Shown: positions 49,711 through 62,800 of the stretch, piece after piece
Layout: every line of letters begins with the position of its first letter
How positions within the stretch are numbered: the stretch's first letter is position 1
Source: Pegea sp. RAD2-039
Lineage: Eukaryota; Chordata; Thaliacea; Salpida; Salpidae
DNA: 64,000 nt
Assembly (NCBI GenBank): GCA_034620365.1
Contig: JAQGEQ010000062.1
Coordinates: 228,184-292,183 of the forward strand
Direction: 5' to 3'
Notes under the pieces: model-generated
What the model was told of the DNA's origin: nothing
Databases searched by the model: none
The model's input: the letters and a program-made list of their open reading frames with translations, nothing else
Program-made: the position numbers and the translations under genes

Positions 49711-51582
49711 AAATTAAATCACTTTACATTGATACCAGCAAATGGTGGGATATCACAGCGCGGTTAGCTCAAAATATCGCTTTCTACTCCGTAAACAAAT
49801 GAGGAATAAAAACCGACATAAAAAAAAGAAACTTAAAAAAAAAGTCTAGCTCTTTCACTGCATTTTGTTGTTAACATTATCTCTAGAACACATCCAGTGC
49901 TGAAAAAAGCCACATTCAATTATAAAAACTGTCGCTAAAATTTTTTAAGAAAAAAAAAACAGTTTAGGGCGAGACCATTTTCGTAACTTAATTTTTTAAA
50001 GTACATATAAGTAAGTTTACCGAAATTACGACTTTATAATTAAGCTACACCTTGTTTCTAAGAAATCAGAATCTTTTTTATAAAAATTTCAATAAAATTA
50101 CAGCTTTCAAAAACTAAGAGGAAAAAGTTGGAAAAGTTTCCAGAATTCTTTATAACTTTTTATTGCAGCATTAAGCTACAATTAAGATGAACATATTCAA
50201 TTATATCACTTTGTACTCCTGTTGCAGTTCAATAAGAATCTTTATATGCTAACCAGCTATGTTTATTTATTCAAATTTATATTATTAATATACCTTATAC
50301 AATACTATTATAATATATCTTATACGAAAATGATTGAGTGAATTTTAAAAAAGTATTTCTAACAAAACTAAGTGACAAATATTTTCATAACTAGAATGAT
50401 TGGTGATCAAAAATGACAGAATATACGGAGTATGAAAGCTAAAGTGAAACATCTATTTAACAACAGTGCACAAGACCCTTAAATTAGTCAAATAAAGTTG
50501 CCATATATTCATTTTATATATGTTTGATGATATATCACTTTGATAAAAAAAATTCTCTTAAAATAATGTCTTTTCTTATAGAACCTTAAAGAATTAAGAA
50601 CTGTCATCATTATTAAATGATATTATATATAGATGGTAATTTGTATAAAATACAAACTTTAAAATCTGCTTTGTTTAGAGCTATTAACAATCATCAAGTG
50701 ATAAGTATCATCAAAACGTTTTTATTGTTTTAAGATTATTTTGAATCTTTATTTCATTTTAAGTAGTTTATATTGTTAACTAAACTGCTTTTCTAAATAA
50801 AACTTTATCATCTGACTGTTTCATTTTAGGGGAATTTATTAGAAAGCTCATTAGAATGACTTTTAGTAGCTTCACTTTATAAATAATTAGTTAATTTCAA
50901 ACTTCAAGTTATTTTAGTTTTCTTTATAATAACAGTTCTAAAAGTTTACATAAATTGTATTATGAACAAGTTAGTTATTAGTTTTATTTAAATTATATTT
51001 AACTATGTCGTCAACGTTGAAATATTACCGTTTTTGGTTCTTTGTAAAAACAAACTTTCAACCATATTTTTAAATAAGATTTATATTTATTTCTTGATAA
51101 TCAAACTTAAAGTCTTATTAGATATAAATTGTTAGAAATTGAACTGTGTTATTTAAAAGCACTTATAAGTTTTAGAAAAAAAAATGCTTTAAATTTTTAT
51201 TAAACTATTTTTAAGTTGAAATATTATATTAGATTGAAATATATTTTTTGGTTTAAAAAACTACATTTAGTTGTAAATTATGAAAAGTTAGAAGATAGTA
51301 TTCAATATTCAGCTATTTAATTGATGCTTTTGATTTTTAGTGATATCGTTGTGTAGTTTATTACAAAGTTATTATCATATTACAAAGTTATTATCAAATA
51401 AATATATTCAATTAGTTTAATATCTTTTGATAGTTTGTTTTATTTTGCTTATGTTTGAATTTTTGTGAAAACTTGTTATAAATAAACAATTTTATGAATA
51501 AAATATAAACTATTTTTTCATTTAGAAAATTTGTCAAGTTGTATAAAATTGACATAATTTATATCTCTAGTTTTTCAATATC
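49711..51582. other. Intergenic DNA upstream of the LRPPRC-like gene
   Basis: The first 150 bp may continue the retrotransposon relic. The rest is AT-rich. A pyrimidine-rich tract ending tctctag 13 bp before the next ATG could be a 5'UTR acceptor. Confidence 0.4.
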
Positions 51583-54500
51583 ATGTCCTTACTGAGAAAT
51601 CTTCTAAGGTTTCCTAAGAAACTACCGAACACAATTCAATTATCATCTTATATTCCAAGACTTTCAACTTTAGCCAACTCTTCAAGTTCTGCTGATAAAA
51701 AAGAAATTGAGATTACAGAAGAAAATCTTTTGATCAACACCAAACAAAATCTTTTTAAACATCCAGCTTTTAAAATTTATGATCAGTTGAAAACAAATAA
51801 GGATTTCCTCACGAATGAAGATGTAATAACTTTACTTAAAGGTTTTCAAAAAGAAAATGTTTCAAGCATTGAAGACATTATCAAAGTATCTCATCTTGTG
51901 TTTAGTCAAATAGAACAGAAGGATGTAGATGTTTATAATGCTTTGTTAAAAATCTACTTGACCAAAAATATCAGTACTTCATCTACTGAAATATTAGATA
52001 AATTAGAAAAAGATAAAGTGATTCCAAACCAATTAACATTTGATCTTCTTGTTGGTACACATTGCTTATCCGGGGATATAAAAGGTGCTGAAGAAATGAT
52101 TGAATTGATGAAATCTCATGGTTTCAAGGACACAGATCAAACTGCTGGTTATCTTGCTTATGCAAATTGTGTTGCTGGGCAACCAGAAGCAGCTGAAGTA
52201 TGGATAGAAAAATGCAAAGCAAGCCAGCCTAGTAAGGAGGCTGTTAAATATATTTGTAAAAGTTTAATTTTGACGAATCAAACAGAAAAGTTAAAAGATT
52301 TTATCACTTCAGTACAAAACCCAAAATTATTAACAATAATTGAAATTTTTGATCAGATGTTGATAAAGAAAGCAAGTGTTGAGTCGATTACACTGCTGTC
52401 ACCTATATTAAAACAAATCAACAATTTACATCTCCATGAGTTTGTTCAAACTGATGAAGGAAGGAAGTTGATTCTGAAAATTTTCTGTAATTTTTCAGAC
52501 TCATCACCTAAATTTTATAAAGATGCCTTCCGAATAGTGATGAAGCTCATAAGAAATCTTCCTCAAAATCAAGTTGAACAGTTTCTTCAGGGACTTCAGA
52601 AAAGTTTCCCAACTTATAACGTTTACTTAAAACTTTTGAAGGAATCTTGCATTCTAAATCCTCATCTGTGTCTTCCCATCTTAAGTAATATGAAAGATTA
52701 TGCCAAAATCAAACCACATATGCTTCTTCCAATTGTCATTGCTACAAAAGATGTTCAGATCTTTCAACAGTTTTCTCAAGATCAGGTTGATCCTATAAAA
52801 ATCCCTGAATCTGCTTTTGAAGTCTTTCAAAACTTCCTTACTGAAGACACAAATTCTGAAGATGTAGCTCGTAGACACATCCAAACTGCTGTAAATGATC
52901 ATTTTTATCCCATGTCTCCTCTTGCAGCATCTCTAGCTGGAATGAAAATGGCTTCAAACCTTGATAACTTCTCTACAATCATCTTTGAATCCCTCATTGA
53001 AAGATTAAACACTTTTCGGATTATTTCTCAAAGTTTCTTCTCCAATTACAGTTTTCTAACTTATCATCTCAAGCAGTTTGGTATTCAAAACAAATCAATG
53101 ACTTCATCACAAGTATACAAGCAACTAAAACCACAGCATCACCACGTGGCGAAAATTCTGATTAATGAACCTACACCAGAGGTAGTAGAGTACATCCCGA
53201 ACAAAAGTGCTTACTTCAACGACTACACATATTCGTTGGTACTTGAAAATAAAATTGATGATTTAAAAAAGAAGATTGAAATTCATCTCTCAGCAAAAAA
53301 TATGGTTAATAACAATGCTTCAATGTTGATTGAATTCGCAATTTTGTGTCCTCATCATCAAGATCGATCTGATTTAATTGATCTAATCTTTGAAAAATCA
53401 GCTAAATTGAATTCCGAAGCAGTAAATCGAATCTTGCATCTTAAGATTGATTCTGGAGATGTTGAAGGAGTTCGGAAGATCCATAAAAGTGATAAGATTG
53501 ATTTTGAGAGTTTGAAGAACGATTATCCAATCTTCTTCATCCCTGAGACATACTTGGATGCAAGTGAAGAGGTAAGAGAAGCTTTTGATGCTCATATATC
53601 TGCTTTATATGGAGATGAGATCAAGAGTTGGATCTACTACTTCTCATACATATCACATAACCGACTCTCAGAAGCTCGTAACTTGATTTCAAAGCTTCAG
53701 GCTGCTCCCAACATCTCAAAAATCATCTGGACTTCTCAACATCTCTCTCGGATTCCTCATCACATCGAATCAGTAATTGATCATTTCAAAGAGTTTAATT
53801 TTTTTTCTAGTTTCTTCAATACAACGACTTACATCAAAATCTTACTTCAAAGTCCCTCCACTTTTGATCAATTAGAATCTTTGATCAAGTCCCTGGATGC
53901 TCATAACTTCCAGCTCCCGATTCAAACCCGGAAAAAAATCTATCAAGTATTTACAGCTCACGGACGCCAACTACCGGATAGTTTTAAAATGATTGAACCA
54001 CAACTGCCAGTGAAGTTGAAATGTTCGAAGTATCCCGCTGAGAATGTGATTGAGATGATGAGATTATATGATCTGGGATGTAAGATCCATCCAGAGAGTA
54101 TTGAAGACTTCTTTTTCACTTTACCAGATTCTGATCATTTGAACTTTAATCTTGCGAAATCAATTCTTGTGAAGTCAATTGGTTCTGAAAAACTGGAGAC
54201 AGTCATCGATAAATCTCGTTTGATTCGGTCATTGGATGCAGGAGACATGGATGAAGCGATTAAATTGATGAGGAAGATGTTGAACGAGTCAACTGCTGAG
54301 ATGTTTGCTGATAAAATTGGAGAGATTGCAAGTAAGCAGGGAGATAGCAGCATATTGGATGTGATGATCAGTAGTTTTAGTGATTCACAATTGATGATGA
54401 AGATGTTGAAAGATCAGTTGTTGTTCTTTCAGTTTGTGAAGAGGGAAGATTTGAGTCTAGACCGCTCACATGCTCTTAAAAGCTTCAGAAAGATTGCAGA

Positions 54501-54981
54501 GGTATCTAGAAGTGACCCGGATGCAATTGACTTTTTGTATAAACAAGTTTGTGGCAAAGAAATAGAAAGTCATCAGCATTTGTTGGATCTTACTCAAAGT
54601 CTGATGCTTCAATATACAGATGAAGATGTCTTCTATGAAAATGTGATGAAAATTTCAGAAACTGATCTTTCTAAATTAGTTAATAAAGTATTATCGAGAT
54701 CTCTATCTTATGAAACAGTTGTTTACGTGAATAAATTTCTTCACCAAATTCCACTTGTTAGTTTAGAATCAGTTAAAATGATTAATAAGTCTCTTTTGAA
54801 AAATATCAAATATAATATGTTCAGAAGTGCTGATTTTTCATTTCATAAATCTCTCCATGAAATTGCTGAGTTTCACTACAAGGGAATCCCTCATTATCTT
54901 CATGAACGATCTTCAAACAGCTCTATCAGTAAAATTAGACATAATTCACTTTTTGGTTACCAAACTCGAATTTCTAATTAG
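51583..54981 (+). CDS. LRPPRC: LRPPRC-like mitochondrial PPR protein
   Basis: Intronless frame of 1132 codons. The N-terminus (MSLLRNLLRFPKKL, then serine-rich) is basic and free of acidic residues for over 30 positions, as expected of a mitochondrial targeting peptide. Residues 110-220 contain pentatricopeptide-type helix pairs: VDVYNALLKIYLTKN, VIPNQLTFDLLVGTHC, GDIKGAEEMIELMKSHGF, and a further alanine-rich pair. The rest is all-helical with weaker repeats. Length and layout fit metazoan LRPPRC/bicoid-stability-factor proteins (about 1300-1400 residues), which with SLIRP stabilise mitochondrial mRNAs and support their polyadenylation and translation. The PPR part is solid; the LRPPRC assignment is inferred because no other animal PPR protein has this size. 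Lack of introns in so long a gene is notable here. AATAAA lies at 55115. Confidence 0.7.
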   Translation: MSLLRNLLRFPKKLPNTIQLSSYIPRLSTLANSSSSADKKEIEITEENLLINTKQNLFKHPAFKIYDQLKTNKDFLTNEDVITLLKGFQKENVSSIEDIIKVSHLVFSQIEQKDVDVYNALLKIYLTKNISTSSTEILDKLEKDKVIPNQLTFDLLVGTHCLSGDIKGAEEMIELMKSHGFKDTDQTAGYLAYANCVAGQPEAAEVWIEKCKASQPSKEAVKYICKSLILTNQTEKLKDFITSVQNPKLLTIIEIFDQMLIKKASVESITLLSPILKQINNLHLHEFVQTDEGRKLILKIFCNFSDSSPKFYKDAFRIVMKLIRNLPQNQVEQFLQGLQKSFPTYNVYLKLLKESCILNPHLCLPILSNMKDYAKIKPHMLLPIVIATKDVQIFQQFSQDQVDPIKIPESAFEVFQNFLTEDTNSEDVARRHIQTAVNDHFYPMSPLAASLAGMKMASNLDNFSTIIFESLIERLNTFRIISQSFFSNYSFLTYHLKQFGIQNKSMTSSQVYKQLKPQHHHVAKILINEPTPEVVEYIPNKSAYFNDYTYSLVLENKIDDLKKKIEIHLSAKNMVNNNASMLIEFAILCPHHQDRSDLIDLIFEKSAKLNSEAVNRILHLKIDSGDVEGVRKIHKSDKIDFESLKNDYPIFFIPETYLDASEEVREAFDAHISALYGDEIKSWIYYFSYISHNRLSEARNLISKLQAAPNISKIIWTSQHLSRIPHHIESVIDHFKEFNFFSSFFNTTTYIKILLQSPSTFDQLESLIKSLDAHNFQLPIQTRKKIYQVFTAHGRQLPDSFKMIEPQLPVKLKCSKYPAENVIEMMRLYDLGCKIHPESIEDFFFTLPDSDHLNFNLAKSILVKSIGSEKLETVIDKSRLIRSLDAGDMDEAIKLMRKMLNESTAEMFADKIGEIASKQGDSSILDVMISSFSDSQLMMKMLKDQLLFFQFVKREDLSLDRSHALKSFRKIAEVSRSDPDAIDFLYKQVCGKEIESHQHLLDLTQSLMLQYTDEDVFYENVMKISETDLSKLVNKVLSRSLSYETVVYVNKFLHQIPLVSLESVKMINKSLLKNIKYNMFRSADFSFHKSLHEIAEFHYKGIPHYLHERSSNSSISKIRHNSLFGYQTRISN

Positions 54982-56163
54982 AATTCCAAATATTTTTTGG
55001 TGTATTGAAATAATTAGGAAATTTTACCAAACTTGTCACTAATTCATGTTTGTTTTACATTTTAAAAATGTTTTTTCATTTAATCAATTGTTTGATGAAA
55101 ATTGTTTTTCGAAAAATAAATAAAAACTCTGTTTCAGTCTCCAATTAGATTCTGTATTCGATTCTAGATGAATTTATTATTAATTTTTCTAATTATTTAG
55201 TTTGTATCAAGTATTTTTACTAAATGTTTTCTGACACATAAAATAGAACTAGATTAAAAAGGCAAATTTCAATTAAATAATTTACATTTAGGAAATAAAC
55301 TATTTAAATTTTGTTTATTTTCGTTTGCTATCTTCAAAAGCCAAGATGTTTCTGTTTTTTTTTAGATGAGTGTTAGATAAAGATATGAAGTATCCCAATT
55401 CTTTTGTGTGGTTTTTTTTTATAGATTGCTTTTATTGTTAAAAATCTGTCAACTTTAAAATACAACTTTTTTATTTCGAATAACTGATAATTTCTAAAAG
55501 AATTTTAAGATATAAAATAGTTCCTAATAAGTTGGTTTCTAAAATTTATTCAAGATTAAAAGATTTGAAAATTTATCTCAATTTAAATGGATTTATTTTA
55601 CTTGTAAACTTATTATGTAGGACATATATTTACATAACCTCAAGTTAACAGTTCATCAAAAACTATTGAATATCAAAATATTTTATGAAGCAATTTATTG
55701 AGTAAAAAATTTGAATTAACTGATTTTTGATTTGAAACTATTTAATAAAGAGCAAGAGAGTCTGTGGACCCCATGGATGCTTACATCAAGATACTCATTT
55801 GTGTATGTAGTGAAAATAAAGCACAATAAAATTCACGATCAGCTAAACATAAGAAAAATAATTTAAAAAGATAAGCATCGGTTTAAAAATCATTTGAATA
55901 ACAAGCAGTCTGATCTTTCACGATCTCTAAAACTTATTAACTTTTCTAAAAAGTCTTCACAACAATTATTAACTTGTTTAGAATTGCATGATAAAAAGGA
56001 TGATGAAAACAGAAGAATGTAGAAGAGTATTTTCTGGTTAGTTTGGATCGCAATATTTGATGCAATAAGATTTTATGATTAGTGAAAAAGCGAAAACGTC
56101 ATTTTACTGTCACCAACAAACATCAAATCGAAAAAGAAATAAAAAGAGCAATAAAAGATGTCT
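54982..56163. other. Spacer between convergent LRPPRC-like and ARHGEF10-like genes
   Basis: Contains the 3' ends of both genes and AT-rich DNA. A short non-AT-rich patch near 55755-55830 has open frames but no recognisable motif. Confidence 0.4.
55115..55120 (+). terminator. AATAAA poly(A) signal of the LRPPRC-like gene
   Basis: AATAAA repeated at once (aataaataaa) 134 bp after the stop codon. Confidence 0.55.
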
Positions 56164-59100
56164 TCAGAGCACTACTTTCCAACAGAGGATCTCTTGTTCT
56201 TCTTCGGATCTTTGATCTTCTTCACCTGATCCGAGCGGTTGAACTAATCCCGAAGCTATAACAAAAGAACATTGACGCGATGACTTCATCGACTTCTCCC
56301 AGTCGATAAAAGCAAGCTGCAACATCCAAAAGTTAAAAAAAAGTCTTTTGGAAGAAGATACAGACTCTTTGTGGTGATGCAATATCTTTGACTTCTCTGT
56401 TTTGATAAAGAGTATCATCTTCCAGATCAACATCCGCTGGAAGTCTTTTGGGATCGGAAACTGGAGCAGGATCAAGTGGAAGATCAATCACAAGAGACTT
56501 TCTTGGAAGCTCGTGACTGTAGATGAAGTTTGATATAAACAGCGCCACCTGGTGGCAACATTTACTTCATGAGAGCTTCACGTTTCGGGATTGGAGGTGG
56601 AGGAGGTTCTGTTTCAAGATTTTCATAGATTGAAGACTCTTTGGGAGGTTTGTAAGGAGCAGGAAGCGGAGGAGCAAACAGGAAATTGAGAGGACCTCGA
56701 AGACAGTGACGGGATACTTTACAAGGACCTGTGTAATTATGACGTCATTATCATATCGCGTCTCTTCGTGTGTCTTACCAGTGATCTTTGGAACAGAATC
56801 AGGAAGTTTTGGAAGCGGCATGACCAGAAGCAGCCCGTTACTTGTCCCAACATACAACTGACCGTTGCCGCTTTGAAGGGCGGTCAAGTGATAAGACTCC
56901 AACGTGGATTGAGGTTCAGACTCTACAAGTGGAAGTTAGCTGATTGCTGATTGGTTGATAAGGATCTAACCGAGTACAAAGTCCCGGATGATCCGAGATA
57001 GATTGAGTTCTTGAAGACGAGATAAAGTTTCGAGGTAGTAAAGGTTCAGAATTGCCTCGCCATGAAAAGCTAACCACAGACCACATCCCACCCTGGTCAC
57101 CAACTTCACTTGATGTGTGGGACTTTCAGATCTGATCTCGGATGCTTGATCATTGGTAGGGATCAATAGGGAGCTGTTTGAGAAGTTGATGAAGATTAGG
57201 ATTCAGTTTAAAGATTCACCTTTTAGTTTGAAACGTTTCGATGTCCAAGGTGACCACGTTGTTGCCCCAAAATGCCCACAAGTGGTCAGAGACACAAAAG
57301 AAAGTGGTCAGTGGTTCTTTGCCGATTACTATTGAGGACTTCAACTCAATATCAGAAGATCCTGCGGGAAATGAAGCTCTAAAAGCCGGCAAAACGAAAA
57401 GAAATTTCCGAACCCGGTAATCGATGATACATCAAAAGATCTCCTTCAAGTAAACTGACGAAAAGAAGATCTTTATGGGATTTAATCAACATCACTGAGG
57501 ACTCGGTTGGCATGGAAACCTCGCTTAAAGCTTGATAGTTACCACGATCAGCAGAGTATTCAAGTAAGCTGAAAATTTCAATCTTTGTTTTGTGTCTTTG
57601 ATGGCAAAATCTACCTCCCAGATTCTAATCCTAACCAAACAGAATCAGCATCTCCATTTGGATTCCAATGTTCGATACAACGAACTGAACTTTCCACCTT
57701 TCAATCAAAATATTCACAAAATTGATTTTGAAACCCTGAAATCCAAACCTGCATCACTCGTACTTTCTCCATACTTCCTTCAGTGACGTAATAGACAAAG
57801 ACGAGAGACTGAAAGCTCCCTGATGCACATGAGATCCACAAAAGTGTGTCATGTGGATTTTGCATGAAAGCATGACCACATTGAACCTACAAATATCTAA
57901 AGATGAAGACACAAAAATCTTGAAAGATCTACAAACTTTTAAAGTCTTAGCAGCAACTGACGGGGCAAAAAGAGGCGCGGACCACGAGGGGTCCCCCTCC
58001 GCTGCATCTGATATAAACCAGCTGTTCACATTGGTCGGATCTGTAAACAACCAGCTGATTGGTTGAAGTTGGTTTAGTTGCTTAGTTACCATTTGCTAAT
58101 TTCGCGTTTTTGATAGCTTCTAACCAATCATCTTTTTGAGAGACATATGGAAAGACGAATGTTCTTGTCGTGCTACCAGCCCTAAGAAGACACTAATCTT
58201 TAAATGATCTTCTTCTACATTCAAATAATTTACTTCCAAGGAAAGTGAACAGTTAGTGAGAAGTGTTCGGGATGCCTGGTGGTCTGTTCCGCTTGTCGTA
58301 TCTTCCTTTCAAGTTCTTGGATTGGTTTATCAAAGAGACTTGTAGATATTCCTTCATGTGTAAGATGAAGACGTTCACACATCTTACCTGGAAGCAGATG
58401 TAAGTGATTGTTGATTGGATGTAAGATGTCACTCACTCATTCTTTGTAAGATCACGAAATCGGAATGTAACATTTCTCGATTGGTATGTTCGACATGATT
58501 GAATACTCCGTTGTAAACTTGTAATTTATCGAGGTTTACGCGCCACTTCAGTTTGTAAGTCACATCTCTAGTTGATGTAGAGTTTGCTCTTTGCAACGCG
58601 ACACGTCTAAAGATTTGTAAAGATTAAAAGAATCATTTGAGTGATTTGAGAAGTTGAACTTGGTGTTGATGGAGCAGCAGATGAGCATATCACTGGTGAG
58701 AGCCAATGAACAAGTCTTCATCTTCTCCAACAGTCCATCGACGTTGTGTTCACATTCCTGTGTCTCCCCTAACATCAACACTTTGACATCAATCATAAAA
58801 ACAGGGGCTCTAAACCTTGTTTCAGCAGCTTCCTCAGACCCCCATCTTTCATACTTGGAGTGATCTTCAGATTACTGTTATCCAGGAGCAATTTAAGATC
58901 CGCGCGATTTTCATCATCTGCTTTTCGTTGATTTAATCTCTCTGTTAGGATTTCAAGTTCTGTCAGAGCAAGTTGAAGTTGAAGACGATCACAGTGATCT
59001 TCTTTAGTGTGCTTCAAGAGGTCCTTGGATGCAAGATTTAAGAGAGATCATCTTTGAAAGGATCAGATTCCTTACTTGGATGAGAAGAATAAACTGAGGG

Positions 59101-59875
59101 AACCTTTGAACAGGTTTCAACATCAACCCAAACAAATTGACTCTGCTGGTCGATTCGTCTTGTTTATGACGTAGAAAGTCGAGAAACTGAGGTTTCCGGA
59201 CACATGTCTTCCTCACTAGCTCCATGGCAACCGAGAAGTTGTTGATGTAGCTCCCATAACACTCCAAAACTACCGATTTTGAAAACTAGGGCAACTATAA
59301 GTGTGGGGTTTGAAGTTGGGGCGTTTTACCAACCGATGCAACAAAAGTCTCCCCGACAGATTCATCTTCATCCCATTTGCTCACGGAAGATGCAAGAGCA
59401 ATCTGAAAGAGCTGATGACATTGCAAGATCTCTGAGACTTTGAAGAACATCTTCTCGATGACGTCATTGGCAACTATTTGAGGTTTGCTTTCGAGAAGAG
59501 CTTGTCTGGATAGACAGAGATCAGCAGCAAAGAAGAAGATGAGGATCAACTGACTTATAGTCGGATTCAAGACGGATCAATCCATCGAGATAGGAGTTCT
59601 CGGTATCGATGATACTTTGAAGAATGTATCTTCTCTTCTTCTGATTTTTTGTGAGATCTTCTGGAGCTTGGGGTAATTGTGCCCTCGCCAGGTTATTCAA
59701 CGTTCGTGATTGGACGATTAAAAATGAGGGGGAAGGTTCACGGATGGGTGATTCCGCTAAAGATGAAGATTAGGGATCAAAATAGATTAAAGAGGAGAGA
59801 TGAACCTCTTTCTTGTATCTTCTTCTTTGTGGAAGATCGATCCCAAAAACGGAATGATTGAAGATTCTTGCTGAC
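56164..59875 (-). CDS. ARHGEF10: ARHGEF10-like Rho guanine nucleotide exchange factor (5' end missing)
   Basis: Eighteen exons, each in phase: 59806-59875, 59555-59756, 59330-59505, 59076-59269, 58816-59023, 58660-58780, 58437-58567, 58234-58387, 58090-58181, 57937-58007, 57749-57886, 57414-57624, 57220-57376, 56971-57173, 56779-56922, 56566-56728, 56366-56516 and 56164-56316; 912 residues, N-terminus incomplete. The DH domain runs from RRYILQSIIDTE to LQLALTELEILTERLNQ and includes GLMLKPVQRFPQFILLIQ. An atypical PH-like segment follows (TSDMLICC, YKLKWRVNL, then FPYVSQKDDWLEA). Then comes a WD40-like part (HDTLLWISC, KIEIFSL, LWAFWGNNVVTL, LYVGTSNGLLLV, VPKITG), a proline-rich linker and a final SFVIASG...ILCWKV strand. 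Family members activate RhoA-type GTPases. The missing 5' exons must lie beyond the minisatellite. Introns are mostly 46-52 bp; two proposed ones (35 and 37 bp) and weak donors at 58659 and 56365 need checking. Confidence 0.85.
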
Positions 59876-59895
59876 CTGAAGAAGACAAAAATGCA

Positions 59896-62800
59896 GGGAT
59901 CAAAAGAAGATTCAAGGATCAAAAGAAGATTCAAGGATCAAAAGAAGATTCAAGGATCAAAAGAAGATTCAAGGATCAAAAGAAGATTCAAGGATCAAAA
60001 GAAGATTCAAGGATCAAAAGAAGATTCAAGGATCAAAAGAGGATTCAAGGATCAAAAGAAGATTCAAGGATCAAAAGAAGATTCAAGGATCAAAAGAAGA
60101 TTCAAGGATCAAAAGAAGATTCAAGGATCAAAAGAAGATTCAAGGATCAAAAGAAGATTCAAGGATCAAAAGAGGATTCAAGGATCAAAAGAAGATTCAA
60201 GGATCAAAAGAAGATTCAAGGATCAAAAGAAGATTCAAGGATCAAAAGAAGATTCAAGGATCAAAAGAAGATTTAAGGATCAAAAGAGGATTCAAGGATC
60301 AAAAGAAGATTCAAAGATCAAAAGAAGATTCAAGGATCAAAAGAAGATTCAAGGATCAAAAGAAGATTCAAGGATCAAAAGAAGATTCAAGGATCAAAAG
60401 AAGATTCAAGATTCAAGGATCAAAAGAAGATTCAAGGATCAAAAGAAGATTCAAGGATCAAAAGAAGATTTAAGGATCAAAAGAGGATTCAAGGATCAAA
60501 AGAAGATTCAAAGATCAAAAGAAGATTCAAGGATCAAAAGAAGATTCAAAGATCAAAAGAAGATTCAAGGATCAAAAGAAGATTCAAGGATCAAAAGAAG
60601 ATTCAAGGATCAAAAGAAGATTCAAGGATCAAAAGAAGATTCAAGAATCAAAAGAAGATTCAACGATCAAAAGAGGATTCAAAGATGAAAAGAAGATTCA
60701 AGAATCAAAAGAAGATTCAACGATCAAAAGAAGATTCAAGGATCAAAAAAAAATTCAAGAATCAAAAGAGGATTCAAGGATCAAAAGAAGATTCAAGGAT
60801 CAAAAGAAGATTCAAGGATCAAAAGAAGATTCAAGGATCAAAAGAAGATTCGAGGAACAAAAGAAGATTCAAGGATCAAAAGAAGATTCAAGGATCAAAA
60901 GAAGATTCAAGGATCAAAAGAAGATTCAAGGATCAAAAGAAGATTCAAGAATCAAAAGAAGATTTAAGGATCAAAAGAGGATTCAAGGATCAAAAGAAGA
61001 TTCAAGGATCAAAAGAAGATTCAAGGATCAAAAGAAGATTCAAGGATCAAAAGAAGATTCAAGGATCAAAAGAAGATTCAACGATCAAAAGAGGATTCAA
61101 GGATCAAAAGAAGATTCAAGGATCAAAAGAAGATTCAAGGATCAAAAGAAGATTCAAGGATCAAAAGAGGATTCAAAGATCAAAAGAAGATTCAAGGATC
61201 AAAAGAAGATTCAAGGATCAAAGAAGATTCAAGGATCAAAAGAGGATTCAAGGATCAAAAAAAGATTCAAGAATCAAAAGAATATTCAAGGATCAAAAGA
61301 AGATTCAAGGATCAAAAGAAGATTCAAGGAACAAAAGAAGATTCAAGGATCAAAAGAGGATTCAAGGATCAAAAGAAGATTCAAGAATCAAAAGAAGATT
61401 CAAAGATCAAAAGAAGATTCAAGGATCAAAAGAAGATTCAACGATCAAAAGAGGATTCAAGGATCAAAAGAAGATTCAAGAATCAAAAGAAGATTCAAGG
61501 ATCAAAAGAGGATTCAAGGATCAAAAGAAGATTCAAGGATCAAGAGAAGATTCAAGGATCAAAAGAAGATTCAAGGATCAAAAGAAGATTCAAGGATCAA
61601 AAGAAGATTCAAGGATCAAAAGAAGATTCAAGGAACAAAAGAAGATTCAAGGATCAAAAGAAGATTCAAGAATCAAAAGAAGATTCAAGGATCAAAAGAA
61701 GATTCAAGGATCAAAAGAAGATTCAAGGATCAAAAGAAGATTCAAGGATCAAAAGAGGATTCAAGGATCAAAAGAAGATTCAAGGATCAAAAGAAGATTC
61801 AAGGATCAAAAGAAGATTCAAGGATCAAAAGAGGATTCAAGGATCAAAAGAAGATTCAAGGATCAAAAGAGGATTCAAGGAACAAAAGAAGATTCAAGGA
61901 TCAAAAGAAGATTCAAGGATCAAAAGAAGATTCAAGGATCAAAAGAAGATTCAAGAATCAAAAGAGGATTCAAGGATCAAAAGAAGATTCAAGGATCAAA
62001 AGAGGATTCAAGGATCAAAAGAAGATTCAAGGATCAAAAGAAGATTCAAGGATCAAAAGAAGATTCAAGGATCAAAAGAAGATTCAAGGATCAAAAGAAG
62101 ATTCAAGGAACAAAAGAAGATTCAAGGATCAAAAGAAGATTCAAGGATCAAAAGAAGATTCAAGGATCAAAAGAAGATTCAAGGATCAAAAGAAGATTCA
62201 AGGATCGAAAGAAGATTCAAGAATCAAAAGAAGATTCAAGAATCAAAAGAAGATTCAAGGATCAAAAGAGGATTCAAGAATCAAAAGAAGATTCAAAGAT
62301 CAAAAGAAGATTCAAGGATCAAAAGAAGATTCAAGGATCAAAAGAAGATTCAAGAATCAAAAGAGGATTCAAGGATCAAAAGAGGATTCAAGGATCAAAA
62401 GAAGATTCAAGGATCAAAAGAAGATTCAAGAATCAAAAGAAGATTTAAGGATCAAAAGAAGATTCAAGAATCAAAAGAAGATTCAAGGATCAAAAGAAGA
62501 TTCAAGGATCAAAAGAAGATTCAAGGATCAAAAGAAGATTCAACGATCAAAAGAGGATTCAAGGATCAAAAGAAGATTCAAGGATCAAAAGAAGATTCAA
62601 GGATCAAAAGAAGATTTAAGGATCAAAAGAAGATTCAAGAATCAAAAGAAGATTCAAGGATCAAAAGAAGATTCAAGGATCAAAAGAAGATTCAAGAATC
62701 AAAAGAAGATTTAAGGATCAAAAGAAGATTCAAGAATCAAAAGAAGATTCAAGGATCAAAAGAAGATTCAAGGATCAAAAGAAGATTCAAGGATCAAAAG

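Noticed and set aside
59858-62448. Long lysine-rich open frames on the plus strand inside the 19-bp array
   Set aside because: They arise because the 19-bp unit has no stop in any frame; the repeat peptide is the same in all three frames and no start context, splice site or domain supports a gene.
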